DNA from: Niastella populi
GTDB lineage: Bacteria; Bacteroidota; Bacteroidia; Chitinophagales; Chitinophagaceae
Length of the DNA stretch: 41,564 nucleotides
NCBI RefSeq assembly: GCF_002078015.1
Contig: NZ_LWBP01000224.1
Location: 1-41,564, forward strand
Direction: 5' to 3'
A program made the position numbers and the translations under genes. The notes below the pieces were generated by a model. It made no database searches. It saw only the letters and a list, made by a program, of their open reading frames with translations, and was not told where the DNA came from. Of this stretch, positions 7,880-15,748 are shown piece after piece. The first letter of the stretch is position 1; the number at the start of each line of letters is the position of its first letter.

Positions 7880-7886
7880 TAATCGA

Positions 7887-8054
7887 TTAAAAAATTGTAC
7901 TATTGGCGCCGGTAAATAATTTTTTTTCTCCTTTTGAAGTATCTATCTTTATAGAACCTACGGGTGCTCCTTCCTCCGTTTGATCATACATTTTTTCCTT
8001 TAGTGTTATTATATTGACTCCCATTTTAAACGTAAGAGGGAGTGTTCTGTACAT
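7887..8054 (-). CDS. Small hypothetical protein, 55 aa
   Basis: A leftward frame from ATG (complement of 8052-8054) to TAA encodes MYRTLPLTFKMGVNIITL, then KEKMYDQTEEGAPVG, SIKIDTSKGEKKL and FTGANSTIF. Residue use looks protein-like, and the opening LPLTF resembles many short uncharacterised Bacteroidota proteins. An AAAGG immediately precedes the ATG, too close to be an ideal ribosome site; an internal ATG at codon 11 is the alternative start. It faces away from the response regulator and towards the riboswitch region. No function can be assigned. Confidence 0.4.
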   Translation of the reverse strand: MYRTLPLTFKMGVNIITLKEKMYDQTEEGAPVGSIKIDTSKGEKKLFTGANSTIF

Positions 8055-8188
8055 CCTTTAACTTACAGTATATTTTTTCGCTTGCCTTTCATTGATTGAA
8101 ACATTACCCAATACCCAACCGGCCAGGGCTGCAATGATTTGCAGTCATAACCTATTTGCTACATAGAAGATGTAAAAGACCGTCGATT

Positions 8189-8578
8189 ATGCAGAAAACT
8201 ATCTTACTTATTGATGATGATGAGGAGGAGTTTTATATTTTTAAACTGGCTTTGGAACTTGCTGAAATAAATTACAATTGTGTTTGGGCCAATGGATTTG
8301 AGCAGGCTGCCCATGTGGTAAAGGAGCTTCGGCCTGATTTCGTTTTTATCGATATAAACATGCCTCGTTATAATGGCATCAACGTTTTACAAAGGTTGAA
8401 GCCAATAGAATCGTTACAACAGTCGACGTTTGTAATGTACTCAACCTATATCAGCGAGGATGACCATGAAAAAGCGATGGAACTAGGGGCTGAGCATTGT
8501 ATACTCAAACCTGAGAATATTAAGGTGCTGTTGAAACAACTGAACAGTTTATTCAATGATAAAACCCATTCTGCCTGA
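8189..8578 (+). CDS. Single-domain response regulator (CheY/Rcp-like receiver)
   Basis: A 129-residue receiver domain without an output domain. The acidic triad is at IDDDEEE (Asp10/Asp11), the phospho-acceptor is Asp55 in FIDINMP, Ser85 or Thr86 is the switch residue, and Lys107 lies in ILKP. I chose the ATG at 8189 because the receiver strand starts two residues later. An upstream ATG at 8156 would add an unrelated basic leader. Such stand-alone receivers in Bacteroidota often serve PAS-type hybrid or cytoplasmic kinases. The kinase at 3771-4925 is nearby but not adjacent. The 3' end overlaps the convergent GT9 gene by 30 bp. Confidence 0.9.
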   Translation: MQKTILLIDDDEEEFYIFKLALELAEINYNCVWANGFEQAAHVVKELRPDFVFIDINMPRYNGINVLQRLKPIESLQQSTFVMYSTYISEDDHEKAMELGAEHCILKPENIKVLLKQLNSLFNDKTHSA

Positions 8579-9604
8579 TTGAAAGATGGCATATTTCGCT
8601 ACCGCGTTCGCTTTTTTCATATCCGTTGCCAGCAGGTTAACAAGACAGTTATACACTTCGGTAAAAGATCGGTTTTTAGTCCAGTCGAATACATGATGCA
8701 GCGAACGGTTCATTGGTCCCCACCGGTGCGGCTCGCCGTCCATGCTAATGATCAAGCCGGGCGTTTCAGTAGCCGCTGCAATATGAGATACGCCTGTGCA
8801 GTTAGCTATCAGTAAATGGGCGTGTTTTATTAATGCGGCCACAACACCAAGGCTGGTTTTTCCGGCCAGGTTCACAGGGGTATGCTTCATAAGACCGGCG
8901 AGGTAACCGGTAATATACATTTCGTCGGGGGTTCCTGTAAGCACAACGTGATAACCGTGTTCGGCGCAATAATCGGCCAGGGCCGCAAAATAAGCGGGCT
9001 GCCACTGCCTTGCCTCGCTTCGTGATCCGGGGTGAACCACTACATAGGGTTCATGATGCACAAACGGCGCCACCTGTTGCAGGTCGGTTTCTTCCTGTTC
9101 GCTTACGGGAAATTCCATTTGAGCGTCGCCGGCGTCGATGCCCAAATGTTCCATCAGTGCCAGGTGCCGCATTACTTCGTGTGGCGATTCGGGATAGTTT
9201 ATAAACCATTGCGGGTCCATCATACAATCGTGGCGGTGAAAACCCGCCAGTTGTTTGGCCTGCAGCTGTTGCAGCATGTCGTTCACGATGGTGCCGTTGC
9301 CCTGCATTTGCAGTATGCAATCGAACTGCTCCTCCTGCATTTGGGCAACAAACCGGCGCCATGCCTGTTCGTTGCAGGGTTGTTCAGGCAGGCCGGGATA
9401 ACCGGGAAATACAATATGGCGGTTGAGGTATTTATGGTACCGTTGCACAAAGGAGGCCGCCCAGGGCAAACCTATCAATGCGATATCTGCTTGCGGGTAT
9501 GCCCGCCGCAAAGCGCGCAGGGCGGGAACGGCGCATAACATATCGCCCAGTTGCAGGGCCCTGAATACGGCGATCTTCGGTTGCTGTGTTTTGAATGACA
9601 TCAT
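8549..9604 (-). CDS. Glycosyltransferase family 9 (heptosyltransferase-like)
   Basis: A 351-residue GT-B fold enzyme of the ADP-heptose:LPS heptosyltransferase family. It carries LGDMLCAVPALRAL near residue 19, the nucleotide-binding segment VVVHPGSRSEARQWQ near 190, and NCTGVSHIAAATETP near 270. I start it at the ATG at 9604, whose ATGA overlaps the stop codon of the upstream GT2 gene. The open frame runs further upstream but only as antisense to GT2. It is the last gene of the leftward carbamoyltransferase-GT2-GT9 group. Donor sugar may be a heptose, but GT9 members with other donors exist. Confidence 0.9.
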   Translation of the reverse strand: MMSFKTQQPKIAVFRALQLGDMLCAVPALRALRRAYPQADIALIGLPWAASFVQRYHKYLNRHIVFPGYPGLPEQPCNEQAWRRFVAQMQEEQFDCILQMQGNGTIVNDMLQQLQAKQLAGFHRHDCMMDPQWFINYPESPHEVMRHLALMEHLGIDAGDAQMEFPVSEQEETDLQQVAPFVHHEPYVVVHPGSRSEARQWQPAYFAALADYCAEHGYHVVLTGTPDEMYITGYLAGLMKHTPVNLAGKTSLGVVAALIKHAHLLIANCTGVSHIAAATETPGLIISMDGEPHRWGPMNRSLHHVFDWTKNRSFTEVYNCLVNLLATDMKKANAVAKYAIFQSGRMGFIIE

Positions 9605-10581
9605 ATAAAAAAGGTCTTGAATTTTATAGCGCCATAAATGGTCCAGTATACCGATAACACCGGGATTATGGCTGAAGTAAAGATCATTTCGGTTATATGT
9701 GCGGGATCGTGCGAGGTATTGCGCAGCCGTTTCCAGGCAAACCAGGCGGTGAACGAGAGCCAAACGGCGAGGCAGGCTGCTGTCAATACCGGGTTGTTGA
9801 AGGCGAAGAACAGGGCCAGCAACAACATCAGTGTAATAATATAATAATATGCCGGCGTTCGTTCCATCCTGCTTTTCCTGTACAGCCATCCGTGTTTTTT
9901 ATATAACAGGGCATTGAACATGCCTTTCTTTTGTTCTTTGATGCTTACACCCCAGCTGGCTGCGCGTACAGGGTGCACAATAACAGCCGTCGGTACTTTT
10001 ATAATAGGAATATTTTTTTCGCTCAGGTCGAATTCGAGGGCGGTATCTTCCCGCCAGGCCATGGTAAACTCCTCATCGAGCCCGCCGGTTTGTTCCAGCG
10101 CGATGCGGCTGCAGGCGCAATTGGCGGTTACAAAACGCGCCTGTTCCAGCCGCCTGGTATTCATTTCATAATCGGTTGGAATGCCGGGTAAGGGAACTTT
10201 TATTTGTCCGCTAAAAGCGATGGCCGTATAACGGTACGGTATATATGCCTGCCAGTATTGTTGCAGGCAGCCGGCTTGCGGTACACAATCATCGTCGGTA
10301 AAAACGATGAGTTCGCCCAGCGCTTTGCGCCAGCCGGCATTGCGGGCGGCGGCGGGGCCCTTCTTCACCGGTAACGACATACAGGTTACGGCTAACCGGC
10401 CTGGATATGTGTTTAACCAGTACTTCATGTATTTTACCGTTTGGGGGTCGGGCCCGTCGGTAACGATGATGACCTCGAAACGGTTAGCGGTTATATGCTG
10501 GTTCATCAATGCCTTCAGGCAGCGGGCCAACAGTTCGGTACGTTGCCAGGTGGCTATTACGATTGAGATGTCGGGTTTCAT
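9601..10581 (-). CDS. Glycosyltransferase family 2 with C-terminal membrane segments
   Basis: A 326-residue inverting GT-A enzyme. It starts ISIVIATWQRTELLARCL. It has GPAAARNAGW at 75-84, the metal-binding DDD at 96-98, and the acceptor-side acidic motif WREDTALEFDL near 170. Two or three hydrophobic segments after residue 244 (YYIITLMLLLALFFAF, then AACLAVWLSFTAWFAW, and one near 300) anchor it to the inner membrane. It lies between the carbamoyltransferase and the GT9 gene, and its TGA overlaps the GT9 start. It probably adds one sugar to a lipid-linked or nascent glycan. The donor is unknown. Confidence 0.9.
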   Translation of the reverse strand: MKPDISIVIATWQRTELLARCLKALMNQHITANRFEVIIVTDGPDPQTVKYMKYWLNTYPGRLAVTCMSLPVKKGPAAARNAGWRKALGELIVFTDDDCVPQAGCLQQYWQAYIPYRYTAIAFSGQIKVPLPGIPTDYEMNTRRLEQARFVTANCACSRIALEQTGGLDEEFTMAWREDTALEFDLSEKNIPIIKVPTAVIVHPVRAASWGVSIKEQKKGMFNALLYKKHGWLYRKSRMERTPAYYYIITLMLLLALFFAFNNPVLTAACLAVWLSFTAWFAWKRLRNTSHDPAHITEMIFTSAIIPVLSVYWTIYGAIKFKTFFI

Positions 10582-10623
10582 AGAATGGCTGGTTTTTATT
10601 GATTAATTGTACACCTGGGGTTC

Positions 10624-10762
10624 AGAAGTAAGAAGTATGAAGTAGGAAGTATGAAGTAGGAAGTATGAAGCAGGAAGTATGAAGAACCCGAATTTTGAAG
10701 ATAAAAAATTATTAGCGAGTTATAAATAATAGCGCTCTTCTTACTTCCTGCTTCTTACTTCG
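10624..10762. repeat. Inverted 7-bp repeat array D
   Basis: Left arm 10624-10684 is made of GAAGTAT, GAAGTAG, GAAGTAA and GAAGCAG heptamers. Right arm 10737-10762 holds their complements (CTTCTTA, CTTCCTG). The middle is AT-rich. It lies between the carbamoyltransferase and the GT2 gene on the same strand, so a hairpin here could lower GT2/GT9 expression relative to the first gene. Confidence 0.9.
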
Positions 10763-10790
10763 TATTCTTATTTGTAAATAGAATAATTAT

Positions 10791-12491
10791 TCAATCAGGT
10801 GCTTTTTCCAACAAGAATGAGTTAATAACCAGCGCATCGAACGGGGATGTATAGAAACAGGCAATGGCATCTTTGGGTGTGCAAACAATAGGTTCGCCCC
10901 GGGTATTGAATGAAGTGTTGATCAGTACGGGCACGCCGGTGAGTTTATTGAACTCATGCAGCAGGTCGTAATACAACACATGCTGGTTCCTGTTTATGGT
11001 TTGAATACGGGCCGTACCGTCTACATGGCGTACAGCCGGAATTTTGTCTGCTTTATCGGGCTTTACATTATATACGAATAACATAAAGGGCGAAACCGTT
11101 GCATTCTCGAACCACTCCCCTGCCACGTCTTCCATTACCACGGGCGCTACCGGACGAAAATCTTCACGGTCTTTTATTTCGTTCAGCTTTTGTTGCATTG
11201 CTGCATCGGCCGGTGAAGCCAGGATAGAGCGGCTGCCCAATGCCCGCGGGCCAAACTCCATTCTTCCCTGGAACCACCCGATCACTTTGTTCTGCGCCAG
11301 CAGGGAGGCGGTTTCTGCAGCTATGTTATTCAACCGGCGGTAAGGGATCTTCATCCATTGTAATAATGATTCCACATCCGCATCGGAATAAGAGGGTCCC
11401 CAGTAGGCATGTTCCATTGTTTGGGCAGGAACACCGGCGTTGAATTTCCTGTCGACCCACATGGCTGCGCCGAGGGCGGTACCTGCATCGCCCGCTGCGG
11501 GTTGTACCCAGATATTTTTAAACGGTCCATTGTCGCGGATGACGGCATTCAATACGCAGTTCAATGCAACGCCGCCGGCCAGGCAGAGGTTGCCGGTCTT
11601 TGTTTCTTCGTATAACCAGTTAACCAGTTTCAATACGGTTTCTTCCAGCACTTTTTGTAATGAATGGGCAATGTCGAAAAAGCGTTGATCATAGTCGCCG
11701 CCTTTTGGGCGTGCCGGCCCAAAAACCGCTGCCGGGTCAAAATCGCCGATCGTATAACAGCCGTTATCATTTACATTGATCAATGACCTGAATTGCTGAA
11801 GGTAAACGGGTTTGCCATAAGAAGCGAGCGCCATTACCTTGTATTCATCCGATGAATGCAGGAACCCGAGGTAGGTGGTTATTTTTTCATATAACATGCC
11901 GAGGGAGTGCGGCATACAAACTTCGCCGATCTTCCCGAGCGAATTGCCCTCTCCCCTGAAATAACTGGTACTTGCCATTTCACCGCGGCCATCGAGCGTC
12001 AAAACCGCCGCTTCTTTAAAAGGCGATGGATAGAAAGCGCTTGCCGCATGCGCAATATGGTGTTCTACAAAATGCCATTTGCCAGAATTGAGCTTCCAGC
12101 CGGCAAGGCGTTTTTGCAGGTGGTGTGGATAACCATCGCGCAAATGCTGCGGCGCCTGCCGCATATACGAAAGAAAGAGATCGTTCAACTGGTCTGAAAA
12201 TACAGCGTGCGGCGCATCGATGTTGTCTGCTGATTGTTTACCGTTACTTTTAAGCAATGAAGGATCAAATGAATATGCGATATGATCCACATCGTTCATT
12301 GTTATACCTGCTTCCTGTAAACAATAATCAATTGCATGGAATGGTAATTCGTAAGCGGAAAATGGAACCGGCCGTTTGCCATGTTTTATATGTGTGAACC
12401 TTTCGTCTTCGACCGCTGCAATCAATACGCCGTCCTTTATAAGCGCTGCTGCCGAGTCATGGAATGCTGCGTTTATTCCCAATGTATACAT
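10791..12491 (-). CDS. Carbamoyltransferase, NodU/CmcH family
   Basis: A 566-residue O-carbamoyltransferase that should use carbamoyl phosphate and ATP to carbamoylate a sugar hydroxyl. The N-terminal Kae1-like domain begins GINAAFHDSAAALI, with His11 and Asp12 of the metal site. HHIAHAASAFYPSPF near residue 143, TLDGRGE near 166 and LCLAGGVALNCVLN near 300 are diagnostic. The C-terminal YrdC-like part has GWFQGRMEFGPRALGSRSI, followed by PVLINTSFNTRGEPIV. Length matches the family. It heads the leftward glycan group and is divergent from the GT4 group, so a carbamoylated glycan is the likely product. Confidence 0.95.
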   Translation of the reverse strand: MYTLGINAAFHDSAAALIKDGVLIAAVEDERFTHIKHGKRPVPFSAYELPFHAIDYCLQEAGITMNDVDHIAYSFDPSLLKSNGKQSADNIDAPHAVFSDQLNDLFLSYMRQAPQHLRDGYPHHLQKRLAGWKLNSGKWHFVEHHIAHAASAFYPSPFKEAAVLTLDGRGEMASTSYFRGEGNSLGKIGEVCMPHSLGMLYEKITTYLGFLHSSDEYKVMALASYGKPVYLQQFRSLINVNDNGCYTIGDFDPAAVFGPARPKGGDYDQRFFDIAHSLQKVLEETVLKLVNWLYEETKTGNLCLAGGVALNCVLNAVIRDNGPFKNIWVQPAAGDAGTALGAAMWVDRKFNAGVPAQTMEHAYWGPSYSDADVESLLQWMKIPYRRLNNIAAETASLLAQNKVIGWFQGRMEFGPRALGSRSILASPADAAMQQKLNEIKDREDFRPVAPVVMEDVAGEWFENATVSPFMLFVYNVKPDKADKIPAVRHVDGTARIQTINRNQHVLYYDLLHEFNKLTGVPVLINTSFNTRGEPIVCTPKDAIACFYTSPFDALVINSFLLEKAPD

Positions 12492-12847
12492 TTTGCCTTA
12501 TTTAGTGATTATTTGAGGTAGTTGTTTTGAACGCTTCAAATATCTTACCTCATCGTAAGATGTGAATTGTCGCGTCATATTGTGGACATAACGCTATATA
12601 AAAAATTGAAAAACAGGGAAGCGTTTCTCTATTTCCCCAGAAGCGAACGGCATTCTTTATGCTTAACGCTAAATGCGGAACGCAGGCAGAAAGGCAACGA
12701 GGCAGCGAGAGATCAGCCATTACAGCTAAGTACAGAAGTTCAACTTGGGTGTTTCTGATTTAGTTGAGAGACCCGGGATTCGGACGCAGGCGTTCAGCGT
12801 TGCGCGTTAAGCAAAAATTAGCGTTTGGCTATTAATCAACAATCAAT
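12492..12847. other. Divergent intergenic region with weak inverted repeat E
   Basis: This region holds the promoters of the two divergent glycan groups. Arms 12662-12687 and 12786-12811 are imperfect inverted copies (both CTTAACGC-rich, about two thirds matching) with GGAACGCAGG-like words. They look like a decayed member of the same array family. No convincing ORF or promoter consensus was found. Confidence 0.5.
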
Positions 12848-13798
12848 ATGAAGATTTTTACCTGGCATATTCATGGAAGCTATTTGTACTATCTCTCTCA
12901 ATGTGATCTTGACATTTATATTCCGGTCAATGAAAAAAAGAATGAAGGGTATTATGGCCGCGGGAAAACTTTTCCGTTTGGGGATAATGTTATAGAGGTG
13001 CCGGCCGAAGAAGTGAGGGAGCTGAATTTCGACTGCATTCTGTTCCAGTCGGAAAAGAATTTTCGCATCGATCAATATGAGGTATTGTCAGCGGAACAAC
13101 GATTGTTGCCTGCTGTTTACCTCGAACATAACGCACCGGGGCCGCATCCGGTCGATTCATCGCACCCGCTCTACGATGCTGCGGTGGTGCTGGTACATGT
13201 TACTCACTACAATAAGCTGATGTGGAACAACAATGTTCCCATGGTTAAAGTGATACAACATGGTATTCCCGAACCTGAGCATTTATATACGGGGGAAATA
13301 AACAAGGGCATCGTTGTTATCAATCATATTAAGGAACGGGGCCGTATTACGGGTTGGGATATTTTCGAACGGGTACGCGCCGAACTGCCCATCGACCTGG
13401 CCGGTATGGGCACAGAACATTATGGCGGTTTGGGCGAAGTGTTGTTTCCCCGCCTGAACGCATTCACTTCACGCTATCGTTTTTTATTCAATCCGATCCG
13501 GCATACCAGCTTCGGGTTATCGGTATGTGAGGCCATGATGGCCGGTATGCCTGTTGTTTCGCTGGCCACCACTGAATATGCCAATCTTCTGGTCAATGGC
13601 GAATGTGCATTTATCAACACCAACGTTGATATTTTAGTAGAGGGAATGAAGAAATTATTAAATGATCTGCCATATGCCACATCGATGGGGCAATGCGCCC
13701 GTGCGGTTGCGCTCGAACAATTTAATATGGAACGGTTCAACAGGGAATGGGAAGAGGTTTTTCAATTTGCTATTAACAAAAAAAATGTGAGTGTATGA
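12848..13798 (+). CDS. Glycosyltransferase family 4-like
   Basis: A 316-residue GT-B protein. The N-terminal half (MKIFTWHIHGSYLYYLSQ, then VYLEHNAPGPHPVDSSHPLYD near residue 98) would bind the acceptor. The C-terminal half has VINHIKERGR near 155 and the donor-binding motif TSFGLSVCEAMMAGMPVVSL near 221-240, with the conserved glutamate. It opens the rightward glycan group, and its last four bases form an ATGA overlap with the next gene. It is shorter than typical GT4 enzymes because the N-terminal domain is compact. Acceptor and donor are unknown. Confidence 0.85.
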   Translation: MKIFTWHIHGSYLYYLSQCDLDIYIPVNEKKNEGYYGRGKTFPFGDNVIEVPAEEVRELNFDCILFQSEKNFRIDQYEVLSAEQRLLPAVYLEHNAPGPHPVDSSHPLYDAAVVLVHVTHYNKLMWNNNVPMVKVIQHGIPEPEHLYTGEINKGIVVINHIKERGRITGWDIFERVRAELPIDLAGMGTEHYGGLGEVLFPRLNAFTSRYRFLFNPIRHTSFGLSVCEAMMAGMPVVSLATTEYANLLVNGECAFINTNVDILVEGMKKLLNDLPYATSMGQCARAVALEQFNMERFNREWEEVFQFAINKKNVSV

Positions 13799-15132
13799 TA
13801 AAGAAAAGGATCGCTTTTATTAGTGAGCACGCCTCGCCGCTGGCTATATTGGGCGGTATCGATAATGGCGGACAAAACGTATATGTTGCTGAACTGGCCA
13901 TGCAACTGGCGCGAAAGGGATATCATATAGATATATATACAAGAAGGGATAGTTCAACGGCGCCGGAGGTGGTTGAATGGAAACCCGGCATCAGGGTGGT
14001 ATATATTACCGCAGGCCCGCCTGAATACATACCCAAGGAACAGCTGTTGCAGTATATGCAGGAATTCACTTTTCATATGTTATATTTTATGAGCCGGAAT
14101 GAATTGTGGTATGAGCTCGTTCATGCACATTTCTTCATGTCGGCCCTTGTGGCATCGAACATAAAACAGGCAGCAGGCATTCCGTATGTGGTAACCTTTC
14201 ATGCATTGGGACTGGTGCGTAAACTGCATCAGCAATCGCAGGACGGGTTTCCGCCTGAAAGAACGGCCATCGAAAAACATATTGTGGAAGATGCTAACCT
14301 GCTGATAGCCGAATGTCCGCAGGATAGGGATGACCTCATGGAACATTACGATGCCGATGCCGATCGCATTGCTATTGTGCCCTGCGGCTTCAACCCAAAA
14401 GAGTTTCATCCGATTGAAAAAGAGGCAGCACGTGATTTTCTGCGCATTTCACAACGCGATAAAGTGATATTGCAGCTGGGCCGGATGGTGCCGCGCAAAG
14501 GTGTCGACAATGTAATAAGGGCTATGGAGTATGCCAACAGCTCCATCGACCGGTTGAAACTGCTGGTGGTGGGTGGTGAATCCGATTCGCCCGATCCCGC
14601 GCTAACACCCGAGATTGGCCGCCTGCAGCAGATATCGAGGGATTGTAATATAAGCGACCGCGTTATCTTCACCGGCCGTAAAGCCCGGTCGTTATTGAAA
14701 TATTATTACGCGGCTGCCGATGTGTTTATTTCTACGCCCTGGTACGAACCGTTTGGAATTACGCCGCTGGAAGCCATGGCCTGCGGTACGCCGGTGATAG
14801 GCAGCAACGTAGGTGGTATAAAATACAGTGTCGTTGACCGGCGCACCGGTTTCCTGGTACCGCCGCATGAGCCTGATCTGCTGGCCAACAGGATCATAGA
14901 GTTGTTGAACGATACGGCATTGCAACAGAGCATGAGCAAAAACGCCATCAAACATGTTCGCAGTAATTTTACATGGAGTAAAGTGGCCACATCTGTAAGC
15001 CAGGTATACAATAAGGTGTTGGCCGGCGTAAAAAAACCGGCAAAGCAACCGGTTAAACAACTGATAACAGATCATGCAGCCCTGCTGAATGTTATCAATC
15101 TGCTGCCCGGGTTTAAAAGTTCCGTTGTATGA
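13795..15132 (+). CDS. Glycosyltransferase family 4, sucrose-phosphate-synthase-like
   Basis: A 445-residue retaining GT-B enzyme. GGIDNGGQNVYVAELA near residue 20-35 is the glycine-rich loop typical of sucrose synthase and MshA-like GT4 proteins. VTFHALG (near 134), LQLGRMVPRKGVDNV (near 224), and EPFGITPLEAMACGTPVIGSN (near 320) with the E-x7-E signature follow. The basic C-terminal tail after about 405 is not conserved in the fold. It is translationally coupled by ATGA overlaps to both neighbours. It likely transfers a hexose or heptose from a nucleotide sugar onto the growing glycan. Confidence 0.92.
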   Translation: MIKKRIAFISEHASPLAILGGIDNGGQNVYVAELAMQLARKGYHIDIYTRRDSSTAPEVVEWKPGIRVVYITAGPPEYIPKEQLLQYMQEFTFHMLYFMSRNELWYELVHAHFFMSALVASNIKQAAGIPYVVTFHALGLVRKLHQQSQDGFPPERTAIEKHIVEDANLLIAECPQDRDDLMEHYDADADRIAIVPCGFNPKEFHPIEKEAARDFLRISQRDKVILQLGRMVPRKGVDNVIRAMEYANSSIDRLKLLVVGGESDSPDPALTPEIGRLQQISRDCNISDRVIFTGRKARSLLKYYYAAADVFISTPWYEPFGITPLEAMACGTPVIGSNVGGIKYSVVDRRTGFLVPPHEPDLLANRIIELLNDTALQQSMSKNAIKHVRSNFTWSKVATSVSQVYNKVLAGVKKPAKQPVKQLITDHAALLNVINLLPGFKSSVV

Positions 15133-15683
15133 AGAAGGCGGTTTTTATTGATAAAGACGGCACTCTTATAAAAAACCTTCCCTGGAACGTCAATACACAA
15201 CTGATACAGTTTGAAGAGAACGCAATCGCTTCCCTGCAGTTATTGCAGGAGAGCGGTTACCAGTTGGTGCTTATAAGCAATCAACCCGGTATTGCATTGG
15301 GTTATTTTACAGAAGAAGCGGTGATACAGGTTTTCAAATACCTCGAACATGCGTTGACCGGGCACGGCGTACAACTGAATGCGTATTATTATTGTCCGCA
15401 CGATGCCCGGGGAATTCAGGCGCCATATATAAAAACCTGTTATTGCCGCAAGCCTTTACCGGGCCTGTTGTTAAAAGCGGCCATGGAACTTGATATAGAC
15501 CTTGAACGATCGTGGATGATAGGCGATATCCTGCATGATACCGAAGCAGGCAACCGGGCGGGTTGTAAAACCATTTTACTGAATAATGGAAATGAAACGG
15601 AATGGGAACTGACCCCCTGCCGGCAGCCATCGTACATCTGTAAGAACTGGAAAGATGCTGCCGGGATCATCAATAGGCAATAG
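15129..15683 (+). CDS. HAD-IIIA phosphatase, GmhB-like (D,D-heptose bisphosphate phosphatase family)
   Basis: A 184-residue cytoplasmic phosphatase. The nucleophile motif FIDKDGTL gives Asp8 and Asp10, LISNQPGI supplies the second motif, and GDILHDTEAGNRAG the last. The structural zinc site of the GmhB family is complete: Cys89, His91, Cys104 and Cys106 (CPH followed by CYCRKP). GmhB removes the 7-phosphate from D,D-heptose 1,7-bisphosphate in ADP-heptose synthesis, which fits the two GT9 genes nearby. No heptose kinase or isomerase is in the window. The last three residues and the TAG stop are encoded by repeat F. Confidence 0.88.
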   Translation: MKKAVFIDKDGTLIKNLPWNVNTQLIQFEENAIASLQLLQESGYQLVLISNQPGIALGYFTEEAVIQVFKYLEHALTGHGVQLNAYYYCPHDARGIQAPYIKTCYCRKPLPGLLLKAAMELDIDLERSWMIGDILHDTEAGNRAGCKTILLNNGNETEWELTPCRQPSYICKNWKDAAGIINRQ

Positions 15684-15704
15684 ACAATAGACAATAGGCA
15701 AGAG
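15671..15704. repeat. 7-bp repeat array F overlapping the HAD gene stop
   Basis: Heptamers CAATAGG, CAATAGA, CAATAGA, CAATAGG run without gap through the end of the HAD gene. The TAG within a unit is the stop codon at 15681-15683. No clear inverted partner was found. Confidence 0.8.
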
Positions 15705-15748
15705 TTTGCGCTTAAGGCAGGCTAATACCAGTTAGGCAGATTTGTCAG

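Noticed and set aside
9605-9889. N-terminal extension of the GT9 gene to an earlier start
   Set aside because: The extra 95 residues lie antisense-frame within the GT2 gene and match nothing. The ATGA overlap at 9604 is the natural start.
12567-12758. 63-codon rightward frame in the glycan intergenic region
   Set aside because: It runs through the weak inverted repeat E, has no recognisable sequence and no ribosome site.
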